Source: Methylobacter psychrophilus
Lineage (GTDB): Bacteria; Pseudomonadota; Gammaproteobacteria; Methylococcales; Methylomonadaceae
Direction of reading: 5' to 3'
DNA: 36,575 nt
NCBI RefSeq assembly: GCF_025583945.1
Contig: NZ_JAOEGU010000041.1
Location: forward strand, 1-36,575
In this document: one piece after another, positions 10,002-17,628 of the stretch
How positions within the stretch are numbered: the first letter of the stretch is position 1
How the letters are laid out: each line of letters opens with the position of its first letter
Position numbers and translations under genes: made by a program
The notes under the pieces: generated by a model
Database searches by the model: none
Told to the model about the DNA's origin: nothing
The model's input: only the letters and a program-made list of their open reading frames with translations

Positions 10002-10163
10002 ATGAATGAACATACTTATCTTGGTTTAGCTTTGGCTACTTGTCTGATTGTAGTTTCTGCATCTTTGTCAGCAGAAGTTTCATCTGCTCCTGAATATCCC
10101 GATCAAACCAATGATCCAATATTTAATCATCACCAAGAGCCTTATGAATTACAAAAACAATAG
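10002..10163 (+). CDS. 53-aa predicted secreted small protein, unknown function
   Basis: ATG at 10002, TAG at 10161-10163. The protein begins MNEHTYLGLALATCLIVVSA, continues SLSAEV, and looks like a Sec signal peptide that could be cut after SLSA (about residue 24). That would leave a mature peptide of about 29 residues rich in Pro, Asp, Asn, Gln and His (PEYPDQTNDPIFNHHQEPYE). A purine-rich stretch (AAGAGAGAA) lies 6-14 bases upstream and fits a ribosome binding site. The short length makes a chance ORF possible, but signal peptide plus RBS argue for a real gene. I do not recognise a family. Confidence 0.55.
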   Translation: MNEHTYLGLALATCLIVVSASLSAEVSSAPEYPDQTNDPIFNHHQEPYELQKQ

Positions 10164-10210
10164 GCAGGGCATAATAGGACTACTATAACTACACCTGCAA
10201 GAATGTCTGT

Positions 10211-10371
10211 ATACTCGATGTTCAAGTTTTTAATTTTTGATTTTAGAGAAGCCCATTGAATCAAGCCTCACAGCCATGATTGAGATCATGTGGCGCTTGA
10301 GTCTATTGATGAAAACACCTTGATTTATCTGGGTTCGTCCCAGTCAAGCTAAAAAAACTTGAACATCGAGT
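10211..10371. repeat. Structured inverted-repeat element, not related to the MITE family
   Basis: The termini ACTCGATGTTCAAGTTTTT (10213-10231) and AAAAACTTGAACATCGAGT (10353-10371) are perfect 19-bp inverted repeats. Inside are two nested hairpins: TCAAGC...CGCTTGA (10261-10300, imperfect) and CTGGG-TTCGT-CCCAG (10329-10343). There is no ORF. It may be a second kind of MITE, the fused ends of a lost insertion sequence, or a structured RNA. Confidence 0.6.
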
Positions 10372-10510
10372 GTATAGCATCCTGGCGAAATAAACACTGT
10401 AAGGCACCAGCACAATAACATAAAAAAAAGTGTTAACTCAAGAAGTAATAAATCAAGTAATTTAATGATTGCTAACATTATTGGAGTTTGTTGAGGGCAA
10501 ATATTTGGAC

Positions 10511-10623
10511 TATAGACTTTCAGAAATTAAACCCCCATAACATGATAATTTAGTTTACACGGATAACATCCCTTAAAGGGATGGTATCCGATAGCATAGA
10601 AATTATTTATCTGAAAATCTATA
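10511..10623. repeat. MITE-like repeat, copy 2
   Basis: 113 bp from TATAGACTTTCAGA to TCTGAAAATCTATA. The central hairpin is CGGATAACATCCCTT-A-AAGGGATGGTATCCG, where the single loop base is A instead of the G of the other copies. It has the same orientation as copies 1, 3 and 5. Confidence 0.9.
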
Positions 10624-10778
10624 TGCTGATTTCTAATCGCGTTAATCGCATAGATGGAGTCGGATTAACCCCATTAATCCGAAATTGTACTCTGGTAAAC
10701 ATAATTAAGAAATGTCCTGTTGCGGGCTCTTTTTTTGACTGGGCCGATCAGGGTTTATAGAATCACACTATCAATGAC

Positions 10779-10892
10779 TATAGATTTTCAGAAATTAAAT
10801 TTCCACTACACAATCCGTGTAACTTACACGGATAACATCCCTTGAAGGGATGGTATCCGTTAGCATCGAAATTATTTATCTGAAAATCTATA
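10779..10892. repeat. MITE-like repeat, copy 3
   Basis: 114 bp from TATAGATTTTCAGA to TCTGAAAATCTATA, lying 155 bp after copy 2 in the same orientation. The right half (from GGATAACATCCCTT onward) is nearly identical to copy 1, which suggests these two are the most recent or the least decayed copies. Confidence 0.9.
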
Positions 10893-11349
10893 GTATCGGG
10901 AAGTTTAAATTAATATCCAAATGACGGCAGTGTGTGTCGAAACTTGTCTTTGGCAATTCATGGTGCCAACTGCCCACTAAAACAAATCAACGCTTTCTTG
11001 AAGGGGCTTGGGCCCTGGAGATTGTTTGAATAAATCTGCCCCTGCCCCATCGATTTGCACTCCCCTTTTTTTTAAGAGAGAGAGATAGTCAGCCGCAACC
11101 GGGCACATAGACTTTAGAGTAATCCGGTTTTTGAGTTTTGTAATTTACCATGGAATATAAAAGTGATACCAAATACACGGAGTCTTGCTAATTAAAAAAC
11201 GAACCAAAGTTAACCTTAAACTCCAACAATAAAGGCTAACGGCGCTCAAGGCCGGCTTTGCGATCATACTTCACATTTGGTGACGTAAAGCCAAGAAAAT
11301 CAGCAGCCGTAAAGGTATTCTTTACGGTAAGTTATTTAAAAATCAAGAT
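10893..11349. other. 457-bp intergenic region without a recognisable gene
   Basis: No ORF of note. It contains a purine run near 11080 (GAGAGAGAGA) and a short GC-rich stretch near 11240-11262. A small hairpin, CCGTAAAG-gtatt-CTTTACGG (11307-11327), lies just beyond the 3' end of the minus-strand fibronectin-III gene and might end its transcript, but no T-run follows it. Confidence 0.35.
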
Positions 11350-11964
11350 TTACACTACCACCTTTAATACCGGTGCACTAAAGTCGGCGGTACCGTCCGG
11401 CGTTACAGCGGCTACCCTAAAATAATACTTACCGCCTACCGTAAGCCCGGAAATCTCATGATAAGAGCGGGTTCCCGTTGCAACCAATACCCATTCACTG
11501 TCTTCCACAGGTAAACTCTCTTTTGCAGACTGCCAAATGTAAGCACCCGCTCTATCCACGGCTTTGGCAATCAACTTTACACTACCGGTATTGGCACCGT
11601 CTGCTGCCGATAACTGGGGTTTTTGACGTGATATGGGTTGTCTGGATTCATGAAAGCCGCTACTTAAAATTTTAGTTTCATCGCCTTCAGCCACTTTTTC
11701 GACATACGCCGCCAATTTATAAAAAATAGCATTCGCTGCAACTTCATTATCGTGCATGGCGGAAATAGCGCTATGACTACCATCACGCGAAGCGACAAAA
11801 GCCGCTTCCAGTGCATCTACTGCCGCTTTAGCCTTCGTTAAGGGCACCTCGGGCGTTGGATAGGTTGGATTGTCGGTTAATTTGGCAATAATATTACGAT
11901 AAAAAGCGATTTTTTCTGCTATTGATAATTTGATAAAATCCAATAGCACTTTGATTTTTTTCAT
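11350..11964 (-). CDS. Fibronectin type III domain protein, function unknown
   Basis: 204 aa. Residues 1-110 are helical with an Ala/Lys-rich stretch (PLTKAKAAVDALEAAFVA) and no signal peptide. Residues about 112-204 look like one fibronectin-III domain: AYIWQSA, WVLVATGTRSYHEISGLTVG, KYYFRVAAVTPDGTADFSAP. A good RBS (AAAGGAGC) lies 5-6 bases before the ATG. I know of similar small helical-plus-FnIII proteins only as hypothetical proteins. A helical N-terminus with no export signal and an FnIII C-terminus suggests a cytoplasmic or non-classically exported binding protein. Real gene; function not assigned. Confidence 0.75.
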   Translation of the reverse strand: MKKIKVLLDFIKLSIAEKIAFYRNIIAKLTDNPTYPTPEVPLTKAKAAVDALEAAFVASRDGSHSAISAMHDNEVAANAIFYKLAAYVEKVAEGDETKILSSGFHESRQPISRQKPQLSAADGANTGSVKLIAKAVDRAGAYIWQSAKESLPVEDSEWVLVATGTRSYHEISGLTVGGKYYFRVAAVTPDGTADFSAPVLKVVV

Positions 11965-12041
11965 ACTGAGCTCCTTTAAATAGTTAATTAAATAAATAAA
12001 AACAATTAAAGTGTGGTTAAATTATTCCATAGCTTTATGCG

Positions 12042-12356
12042 ATGTGTAAAATACTTTTTTTATTGAAACCAGCCATGTTTTTATTGACATGCCTTTTGTT
12101 TCACTGGAAATCCGACCTGCTTTTGCTGGAATGTTTACTGTTCTCGTTAAAACAAGAATTATCACTATGGGAATACCTATTATTTAAATTGTCTTAAGGC
12201 GAGTTTTTATTGGAATATGATCGACTGCAAGTTGCAAGTAACGTATTTTTCTTGGAGTACAGTCTGTTCCCATTGAAGTACAACATATTTCTATTGGGAT
12301 GCGATCTGCTCCATCTGAAATAGGGTATATTTGTGTTGGTATACGACCTACCTGCC
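12042..12356 (+). repeat. Degenerate 21-bp tandem repeat array, 15 units, with a heptad-like reading frame
   Basis: Fifteen consecutive 21-bp units start at 12042, 12063, 12084 and so on to 12336, with no insertion or deletion between them. The approximate consensus is TTGGAATACGATCTGTTTTTA. In the + frame each unit gives a seven-residue repeat close to L-E-Y-D-L-F-L. Position 1 is hydrophobic in all units (L, W, V or M), and positions 5 and 6 are mostly L/I/V and F/L. The frame is open from ATG 12042 to TAA 12195-12197 (51 aa), then shows further stops in unit 8 (that TAA) and unit 14 (TAG). Alternate units look more alike, hinting at a 42-bp higher-order period. It may be a decayed repeat-protein gene or a DNA-level array; no function is known to me. 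Confidence 0.7.
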
Positions 12357-12612
12357 ATGACATAAGGTTGATTATACGGGGAATCTTCTTTTTATCACGT
12401 TCCGTAGCATATGTGCCCGATGGTGTGCTACTTTTATTCCGATGAATAAATCAAGCTGGCTATCCCTTTGATAAAAAAACTATTTTTACAGTAACAACCA
12501 TTTTTCATACATAACCCGTTCAACACAAGGTGAGTAAAAATCATGCAGCATATTGATCTATTTATTATTGGATATCGCTTAAGAACACGGGGCATTTTAT
12601 TTTTTTCTATTG

Positions 12613-12643
12613 TTGATGACTTGTGTTGACAATCCACTATAAT
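12613..12643 (+). promoter_or_regulatory. Possible hox operon promoter
   Basis: A perfect -10 hexamer TATAAT lies at 12638-12643, 42 bp before the hoxF start. The best -35 is TTGATG at 12613-12618 with a long 19-bp spacer. A TTGACA also occurs, but only 6 bp before TATAAT, which is too close. The -10 is credible; the -35 assignment is weak. Confidence 0.35.
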
Positions 12644-12685
12644 CACATCAGCTAGTATTCATAAAGATCAGGCCAGGGCAATAAA

Positions 12686-14500
12686 ATGAAAAAATTTATT
12701 CAGGATCTCGCAGAAACACATCGCTATCAGCCAACGCATTTATTACCTATTTTACGATCGGTTCAATCACAGTATCATTACATTCCGCAAGAGGCGATAG
12801 AACAGTTAGCCCAGTTGCTAAACATTTCCCGCACCCAGATTATCGGTGTTGTTGAATTCTACAGTTTTTTTCATCTATCTCCGCGCGGACAATACGAACT
12901 GTTAATTAGTGACTCCATTACTGACCATATGTCGGGCAAGAAAAATCTGATCAGTTATTTAGCGGAAAAACTAAAAGTTGCCGTTGGTGATGTTCGGCAA
13001 GATGGCGTTGTCAGTCTGGACAACACGTCCTGTACAGGCATGTGTGATCAAGGCCCGGCAGGCCTGGTTAATGGCCATGCCTTAACACGCCTTGATCGTC
13101 CCCGGCTTGACCTGATCAGCGATTTAATTAATCAACAAAAACCACTCAATGAATGGCCCGCCGAGTTATTTCTTGTCGAAGATAATATTTATCAGCCGGG
13201 CTTACTGCTGGCTAATCCTATCCAACCGGGTACTGCCCTAAGAGCCATGTATAAACGTGGCGTACCAGAAACGTTAGCGGAAATCAGCTTTGCGGAGTTA
13301 CGTGGCCGTGGCGGAGCTGGCTATAACACCGCCTGGAAATGGCATCTTTGTTATGAAGGCCCTGAAGAAGATTCCTTTTGCGATATCGCTACACATCGGC
13401 AGCAACAACGCTATGTGGTTTGTAATGCTGACGAAGGCGAACCGGGTACTTTTAAAGACCGGGTTCTGTTAAATTCTTATGCCCATGAAGTATTTGAAGG
13501 TATGACCTTATGTGCCGCCATTATCGGCGCCCAACAAGGCTTTTTATATTTACGCGGCGAATATCTGCATCTTTATGAGAAGTTGCAAGCGGTATTGGAT
13601 GAGCGTCGGCAGGCTGGTTTATTGGGCAGCAATATTCTTAAAGAAGGGCTTAATTTTGATATTGAAATTTGCCTCGGGGCAGGTGCTTATATCTGCGGTG
13701 AAGAATCGGCATTGATAGAGTCGCTGGAAGGCAAAATGGGTATCCCTCGCAACCGCCCTCCTTATCCGGTTACTCAAGGCTATTTAGGTAAACCCACGGT
13801 AGTTAACAACGTTGAAACCTTTATGGCAGCCGCCAGTATTGCTGTAAACGGCGGCGACTGGTTTGCCAACGTCGGTACAGAAAAATCAAAAGGCACCAAG
13901 ATTTTAAGTATTTGCGGGGACTGCTCTCAACCCGGAATTTATGAATATCCTTTCGGTACGACTATCCAGACAGTTCTTAATGATTGTGGAGCAAGCGATG
14001 TGCTGGGCGTACAAATAGGTGGTCCATCAGGTACGTTTATTTCCAATAAGGAGTTCAACCGGCAACTGGCTTTTGAAGATCTAGCCACTGGCGGCTCGTT
14101 TATTGTTTTTAATGACAGTCGAAACATTCTTGAAATTGTTAATAATTTCACCCATTTCTTTGCACATGAAAGTTGCGGTTTTTGTACACCCTGCCGGGTT
14201 GGTACTTCGTTATTAAAAAAACAGCTGGATAAAATTATTGGCGGTCATGGCTCAGCCGGTGATGTGGTGGCACTTGAAGAACTCTGTCAGCTAGTCAAGA
14301 CCCAGAGCCATTGTGGCCTCGGACAGACCGCAGCTAACCCGGTACTATCAACCTTGCAGCGCTACCCCGAATTATATCAAAGCCGCTTGAAAAAAATTAG
14401 TTATGAACCAGGATTTGATTTGGATGGTGCGCTGGAAACAGCCAGACGATTGGCCAAACGTAACGATGCCAGTGCACATTTAGCCCAAGCAGAGGAATAA
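12686..14500 (+). CDS. hoxF: Bidirectional NAD-reducing [NiFe] hydrogenase, diaphorase subunit HoxF
   Basis: 604 aa. It is a fusion of a NuoE-like domain (about residues 1-160) and a NuoF-like domain (about 170-604). The NuoE part keeps the second cysteine pair, CTGMC, but lacks the first pair of the C-x4-C type; SDSITDHMSG stands in that region, so the usual [2Fe-2S] site looks incomplete. The NuoF part shows the NADH site (GRGGAGYNTAWKW), the FMN site (GAGAYICGEESALIESLEG) and the [4Fe-4S] ligands (SCGFCTPCRVGTSL plus a later Cys in SHCGLGQ). HoxF passes electrons between NAD(H) and the HoxU clusters in the cytoplasm. It is first of hoxFUY-orf-HW, with hoxU following after 2 bp. Confidence 0.96.
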   Translation: MKKFIQDLAETHRYQPTHLLPILRSVQSQYHYIPQEAIEQLAQLLNISRTQIIGVVEFYSFFHLSPRGQYELLISDSITDHMSGKKNLISYLAEKLKVAVGDVRQDGVVSLDNTSCTGMCDQGPAGLVNGHALTRLDRPRLDLISDLINQQKPLNEWPAELFLVEDNIYQPGLLLANPIQPGTALRAMYKRGVPETLAEISFAELRGRGGAGYNTAWKWHLCYEGPEEDSFCDIATHRQQQRYVVCNADEGEPGTFKDRVLLNSYAHEVFEGMTLCAAIIGAQQGFLYLRGEYLHLYEKLQAVLDERRQAGLLGSNILKEGLNFDIEICLGAGAYICGEESALIESLEGKMGIPRNRPPYPVTQGYLGKPTVVNNVETFMAAASIAVNGGDWFANVGTEKSKGTKILSICGDCSQPGIYEYPFGTTIQTVLNDCGASDVLGVQIGGPSGTFISNKEFNRQLAFEDLATGGSFIVFNDSRNILEIVNNFTHFFAHESCGFCTPCRVGTSLLKKQLDKIIGGHGSAGDVVALEELCQLVKTQSHCGLGQTAANPVLSTLQRYPELYQSRLKKISYEPGFDLDGALETARRLAKRNDASAHLAQAEE

Positions 14501-14502
14501 TC

Positions 14503-15222
14503 ATGAGCAAATTAATCACTATTGATGGTAATACTATCCCTTTTGAAGAGGGGCAGACCATCATGGAAGCTGCAACAGCAGCCGGTGTTTATATTCCGCA
14601 TCTATGCCATCATCCCGAATTTACACCACATGGCAGTTGCAAACTGTGTACGGTAAAAGTAAACGGGCGCACCTGTTCGGCCTGTACTTTTCCGGCTGTG
14701 GACGGTCAGGATGTACTTAATAATACCCAAGAATTAACCGATGACCGGCGGCTTATTACCCAAATGCTGTTTGTGGAAGGTAATCATTTTTGTCCTTCCT
14801 GCGAAAAAACCGGTAATTGCCAATTACAGGCCGTTGCTTATCATTTGAATATGCTCGATAACCATTTCCCGCTGTTTTATCCCAACCGGGAATTGGATGC
14901 TTCTCATGCGGAGGTCATGATTGATCATAATCGCTGCATTTTTTGTACGCTTTGCGTTAGGGCCAGTCAGCAAAAAGATGGTAAAGATGTGTTTGCCATT
15001 AGTGGGCGCGGACTTAATAAACACCTGATTGTTAATGCCCAAAGCGGACTATTAAAAGATACCGATATAGAAGCTACGGACCAAGCGGCACACATTTGTC
15101 CAACTGGCGCAATTTTGATTAAGCGAACCGCTTATCAAGTACCTATTGGTGAACGTATTTACGATCATCAACAAATTGATCAAGTCAGTTTAGCTTCGGA
15201 GAATTCTCAACATGACAAATAA
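14503..15222 (+). CDS. hoxU: NAD-reducing hydrogenase, diaphorase iron-sulfur subunit HoxU
   Basis: 239 aa, matching the NuoG N-terminal part. It has an N-terminal [2Fe-2S] ferredoxin domain (CHHPEFTPHGSCKLC, then CSAC), a His/Cys-ligated [4Fe-4S] site (HFCPSCEKTGNC), and a ferredoxin-like site with CIFCTLC and HICPTGA. HoxU wires the HoxY/HoxH hydrogenase module to the HoxF diaphorase. The ATG follows hoxF by 2 bp with a GAGGA ribosome binding site inside the hoxF end. The stop overlaps the hoxY start by 11 bp. Confidence 0.96.
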   Translation: MSKLITIDGNTIPFEEGQTIMEAATAAGVYIPHLCHHPEFTPHGSCKLCTVKVNGRTCSACTFPAVDGQDVLNNTQELTDDRRLITQMLFVEGNHFCPSCEKTGNCQLQAVAYHLNMLDNHFPLFYPNRELDASHAEVMIDHNRCIFCTLCVRASQQKDGKDVFAISGRGLNKHLIVNAQSGLLKDTDIEATDQAAHICPTGAILIKRTAYQVPIGERIYDHQQIDQVSLASENSQHDK

Positions 15223-15751
15223 AATTAGAGTCGCAACCACGTCTTTGGCAGGTTGCTTTGGCTGTCACATGTCATTTCTTGATATTGATGAGCGCATGTT
15301 ACAGCTGGTGGAACACGTTGAATTTGACCGTTCACCCATTACCGATATAGAACACTGCACAAACTGCGATATTGGTTTAATAGAAGGTGGCGTGTGTAAT
15401 TCCGAAAATGTTCATGTCTTGCGTGAATTTCGAAAAAACTGCAAAATTCTGGTTGCGGTCGGCGCTTGCGCTATTAACGGCGGTTTACCGGCGATGCGTA
15501 ATTTTATCCCTTTGGAAGAATGCCTGAATGAAGCTTATATCAATGGCATAGGTGTTGAAAATGCACAAATCCCCAGCGATCCTGAACTACCCTTATTACT
15601 GGATAAAGTGCGTCCGATTCATGAAGTGGTGAAAATAGATTATTTTTTACCCGGTTGCCCGCCTTCAGCCGATGTATTCTGGAAATTTTTGACTGATTTG
15701 ATTGACGGTCGTGAGCCGTCGTTACCTTATGAGCTGGTGCATTATGATTGA
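15212..15751 (+). CDS. hoxY: NAD-reducing hydrogenase small subunit HoxY
   Basis: 179 aa, the short group 3d small-subunit form without a Tat signal, so cytoplasmic. Cysteines for the proximal [4Fe-4S] cluster are in LAGCFGCHMSF, EGGVCN, VGACAINGG and LPGCPPSAD. It starts within the last 11 bp of hoxU with GGAGA as ribosome binding site. The next gene is separated by 143 bp containing two hairpins, the only real gap inside the operon. Confidence 0.96.
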   Translation: MTNKIRVATTSLAGCFGCHMSFLDIDERMLQLVEHVEFDRSPITDIEHCTNCDIGLIEGGVCNSENVHVLREFRKNCKILVAVGACAINGGLPAMRNFIPLEECLNEAYINGIGVENAQIPSDPELPLLLDKVRPIHEVVKIDYFLPGCPPSADVFWKFLTDLIDGREPSLPYELVHYD

Positions 15752-15759
15752 GTCAGTCC

Positions 15760-15818
15760 TGTAGGATGTGCTTCGTAACTCAGTACATCCTGCAATGCTT
15801 GATGTAAGGTAGCATTGC
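15760..15818. repeat. Pair of hairpins between hoxY and the rest of the hox operon
   Basis: The first hairpin is GTAGGATGT...ACATCCTGC (about 15761-15792, imperfect). The second has perfect 8-bp arms GCAATGCT (15792-15799) and AGCATTGC (15811-15818). No T-run follows, so it is more likely an RNA-stabilising or dispersed REP-like sequence than a strong terminator. Confidence 0.5.
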
Positions 15819-15894
15819 GTATGGAGCAGTGATGAAAAGCAAAGCAGCGGCAATTGCGTAATCCGGCAAATACCTACAGTACCAAGATCAAGTT

Positions 15895-16116
15895 ATGACA
15901 GGACTAATTTTAAAATCAGTCATTAAATGCCCTCAATGTGACTTTGAAAAACAAGAACTTATGCCAACGGATGCCTGCCTGTATTTTTACCAATGCACCC
16001 ATTGCCAGACATTATTAAAACCTAAACAGGGTGATTGTTGTGTTTTTTGCTCTTATGGGACAGTCGCTTGCCCTCCGATACAAGCTGGACAGTCTTGTTG
16101 TTCCAACCAACTTTAG
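15895..16116 (+). CDS. Small Cys-rich GDCCVxC-motif protein inside the hydrogenase operon
   Basis: 73 aa with ten cysteines. A first zinc-ribbon-like pair is in KCPQCDF, a second in QCTHCQT, then GDCCVFCSYGTVACPPIQ, and a Cys pair near the end (SCCSNQL). The block GDCCVFCSYGT..CPPIQ is the signature of the family named GDCCVxC domain-containing (seleno)protein; here all positions are plain Cys codons. Its function is not known to me. It lies between hoxY and hoxH, 9 bp before hoxH, so it is almost certainly co-transcribed with hoxH. A metal- or redox-handling role during hydrogenase maturation is a guess from position only. Confidence 0.85.
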   Translation: MTGLILKSVIKCPQCDFEKQELMPTDACLYFYQCTHCQTLLKPKQGDCCVFCSYGTVACPPIQAGQSCCSNQL

Positions 16117-16125
16117 AGAATTATC

Positions 16126-17628
16126 ATGTACGAACATTTAGAAACCGCCAAAAATACAGAAAACCTGAAACGCGTCGTTGTTGATCCCGTCTCTCGCGTT
16201 GAAGGACATGGCAAGGTCACCTTATTATTGGACGCTGATAATAAAGTTCGACAAGCCAGATTGCATATCGTTGAGTTTCGTGGCTTTGAACGTTTTATCC
16301 AAGGCCGTCCCTATTGGGAGTTGCCGGTTTTGGTGCAACGCTTATGCGGCATTTGTCCGGTAAGCCATCATTTAGCCGCTGCTAAAGCCATAGACCAACT
16401 AGTCGGGATTGATCCTGAAAATTTACCGGTATCCGCCGATAAATTGAGACGTTTACTGCATTTTGGACAAGTACTGCAATCTCATGCCCTGCATTTCTTT
16501 CATTTATCCAGCCCTGATTTATTGTTTGGTTTTGAAAGCGATATCAGTAAACGTTCTGTTATTGCCGTACTAAGTGAATATCCCGACCTTGGTGTGCAGG
16601 GTGTAAAGCTGCGCAAATATGGTCAGGAAGTAATACGCATGGTCTCCGGTAAACGGATTCACGGTACTTGTGCGATTCCTGGCGGCGTGAATAAATCTTT
16701 AAGCAAAGCTGAACGTGATTATTTACTGGAAGATATTGACCAAATGATTGAGTGGTCGGCAGCGTCGGTCGCACTCATTAAAAAAGTACATTGCTCCAAC
16801 CTGCCCTATTATGATGACTTTGGCACCATACGTACCAATTACCTGGGCTTAACCAAACCCGATGGTGCCTTGGAACTTTATCATGGCGGTATTCGCGCGA
16901 AAGATGCTGATGGCAAAATGATTATGGATAATGTCGATTATTGCCAATATAACGATTATATCCATGAAGAAGTACGCTCCTGGACTTACATGAAATTTCC
17001 TTACCTGTTATCGATGGGCAAGGAAAACGGCTGGTATCGTGTGGGGCCGTTGGCCAGAGTCAATAACTGTGATTACATTAACACGCCATTGGCAGAAGCC
17101 GCTCGCGTAGAATTTAAAGCGCACAGCAACGAAGCGATGGTTCATAGTACGCTGGCTTTTCATTGGGCACGTTTAATTGAAACCCTACATTGCGCCGAAA
17201 GCATCAAAACACTGCTCCATGACCCTGACATCATGGGCCATGATTTAGTGGCGCAAGGTGAGAAACGCTATGAAGGTGTCGGCGTTATTGAAGCACCACG
17301 TGGCACGCTGTTCCATCATTATCAAGTCGATGAGAATGATATTGTCACCAAAGCCAATTTAATCGTTTCGACCACCAGCAATAACATGGCGATGAATGAA
17401 TCCGTTCGGCAAGTGGCGGCAGAATACTTATCGGGTCGGGAATTAACCGAACCATTGTTAAATAATCTGGAAGTAGCTATTCGCGCTTATGATCCTTGCT
17501 TGTCCTGCGCGACCCATGCGATGGGAAAAATGCCGTTACAACTGGAATTAATTGATGCTGAAGGTAACTTGATTGATAAACTGGTGAAACATAGTAGCGG
17601 TCAAATTGAACGGCCAAATAATGCTTAA
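16126..17628 (+). CDS. hoxH: NAD-reducing hydrogenase large [NiFe] subunit HoxH
   Basis: 500 aa. The N-terminal RVEGHG motif is present. Nickel ligands of motif L1 are Cys74 and Cys77 in RLCGICPVSHH, and of motif L2 Cys458 and Cys461 in DPCLSCATHA. The precursor is expected to be cut after His464, leaving a 36-residue C-terminal extension, which fits the presence of the maturation protease gene hoxW directly downstream. It forms the H2-activating module with HoxY in the cytoplasm. The start ATG has GAGAATT just upstream. Its stop overlaps the ATG of hoxW by 8 bp. No hyp accessory genes are in the window. Confidence 0.97.
   Translation: MYEHLETAKNTENLKRVVVDPVSRVEGHGKVTLLLDADNKVRQARLHIVEFRGFERFIQGRPYWELPVLVQRLCGICPVSHHLAAAKAIDQLVGIDPENLPVSADKLRRLLHFGQVLQSHALHFFHLSSPDLLFGFESDISKRSVIAVLSEYPDLGVQGVKLRKYGQEVIRMVSGKRIHGTCAIPGGVNKSLSKAERDYLLEDIDQMIEWSAASVALIKKVHCSNLPYYDDFGTIRTNYLGLTKPDGALELYHGGIRAKDADGKMIMDNVDYCQYNDYIHEEVRSWTYMKFPYLLSMGKENGWYRVGPLARVNNCDYINTPLAEAARVEFKAHSNEAMVHSTLAFHWARLIETLHCAESIKTLLHDPDIMGHDLVAQGEKRYEGVGVIEAPRGTLFHHYQVDENDIVTKANLIVSTTSNNMAMNESVRQVAAEYLSGRELTEPLLNNLEVAIRAYDPCLSCATHAMGKMPLQLELIDAEGNLIDKLVKHSSGQIERPNNA

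Larger units (their letters stand above)
11965..12685. other. 721-bp region upstream of hoxF: repeat array plus hox promoter region
   Basis: The first half holds the 21-bp tandem array (separate entry). The second half (12360-12685) must hold the hox promoter. A minus-strand ORF at 12434-12646 has no recognisable features and I do not call it. A run of T (12599-12606) lies about 80 bp before the hoxF start. Confidence 0.5.

Noticed and set aside
10511-10892. CRISPR-like arrangement of two repeats with a spacer
   Set aside because: The repeats are about 113 bp with terminal inverted repeats, occur singly elsewhere and have no cas genes nearby; they are MITE-like elements.
11230-11330. Possible cyclic di-GMP (GEMM) riboswitch suggested by GACGTAAAGCC and GCAGCCGTAAAGG
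   Set aside because: The fragments recall GEMM motifs, but the order and pairing do not fit and the + strand continues into the 3' end of a minus-strand gene, so there is no gene to control.
12625-12643. TTGACA followed by TATAAT as a consensus promoter for hox
   Set aside because: Both hexamers are perfect but only 6 bp apart; sigma-70 needs about 17 bp.
12434-12646. Minus-strand ORF of 70 codons upstream of hoxF
   Set aside because: No ribosome site, no recognisable motif, unusual composition, and it covers the likely hox promoter region.
15760-15818. Transcription terminator splitting the hox operon
   Set aside because: The hairpins lack a T-run, and the downstream hoxH and hoxW are needed with hoxFUY for one enzyme; partial attenuation remains possible.
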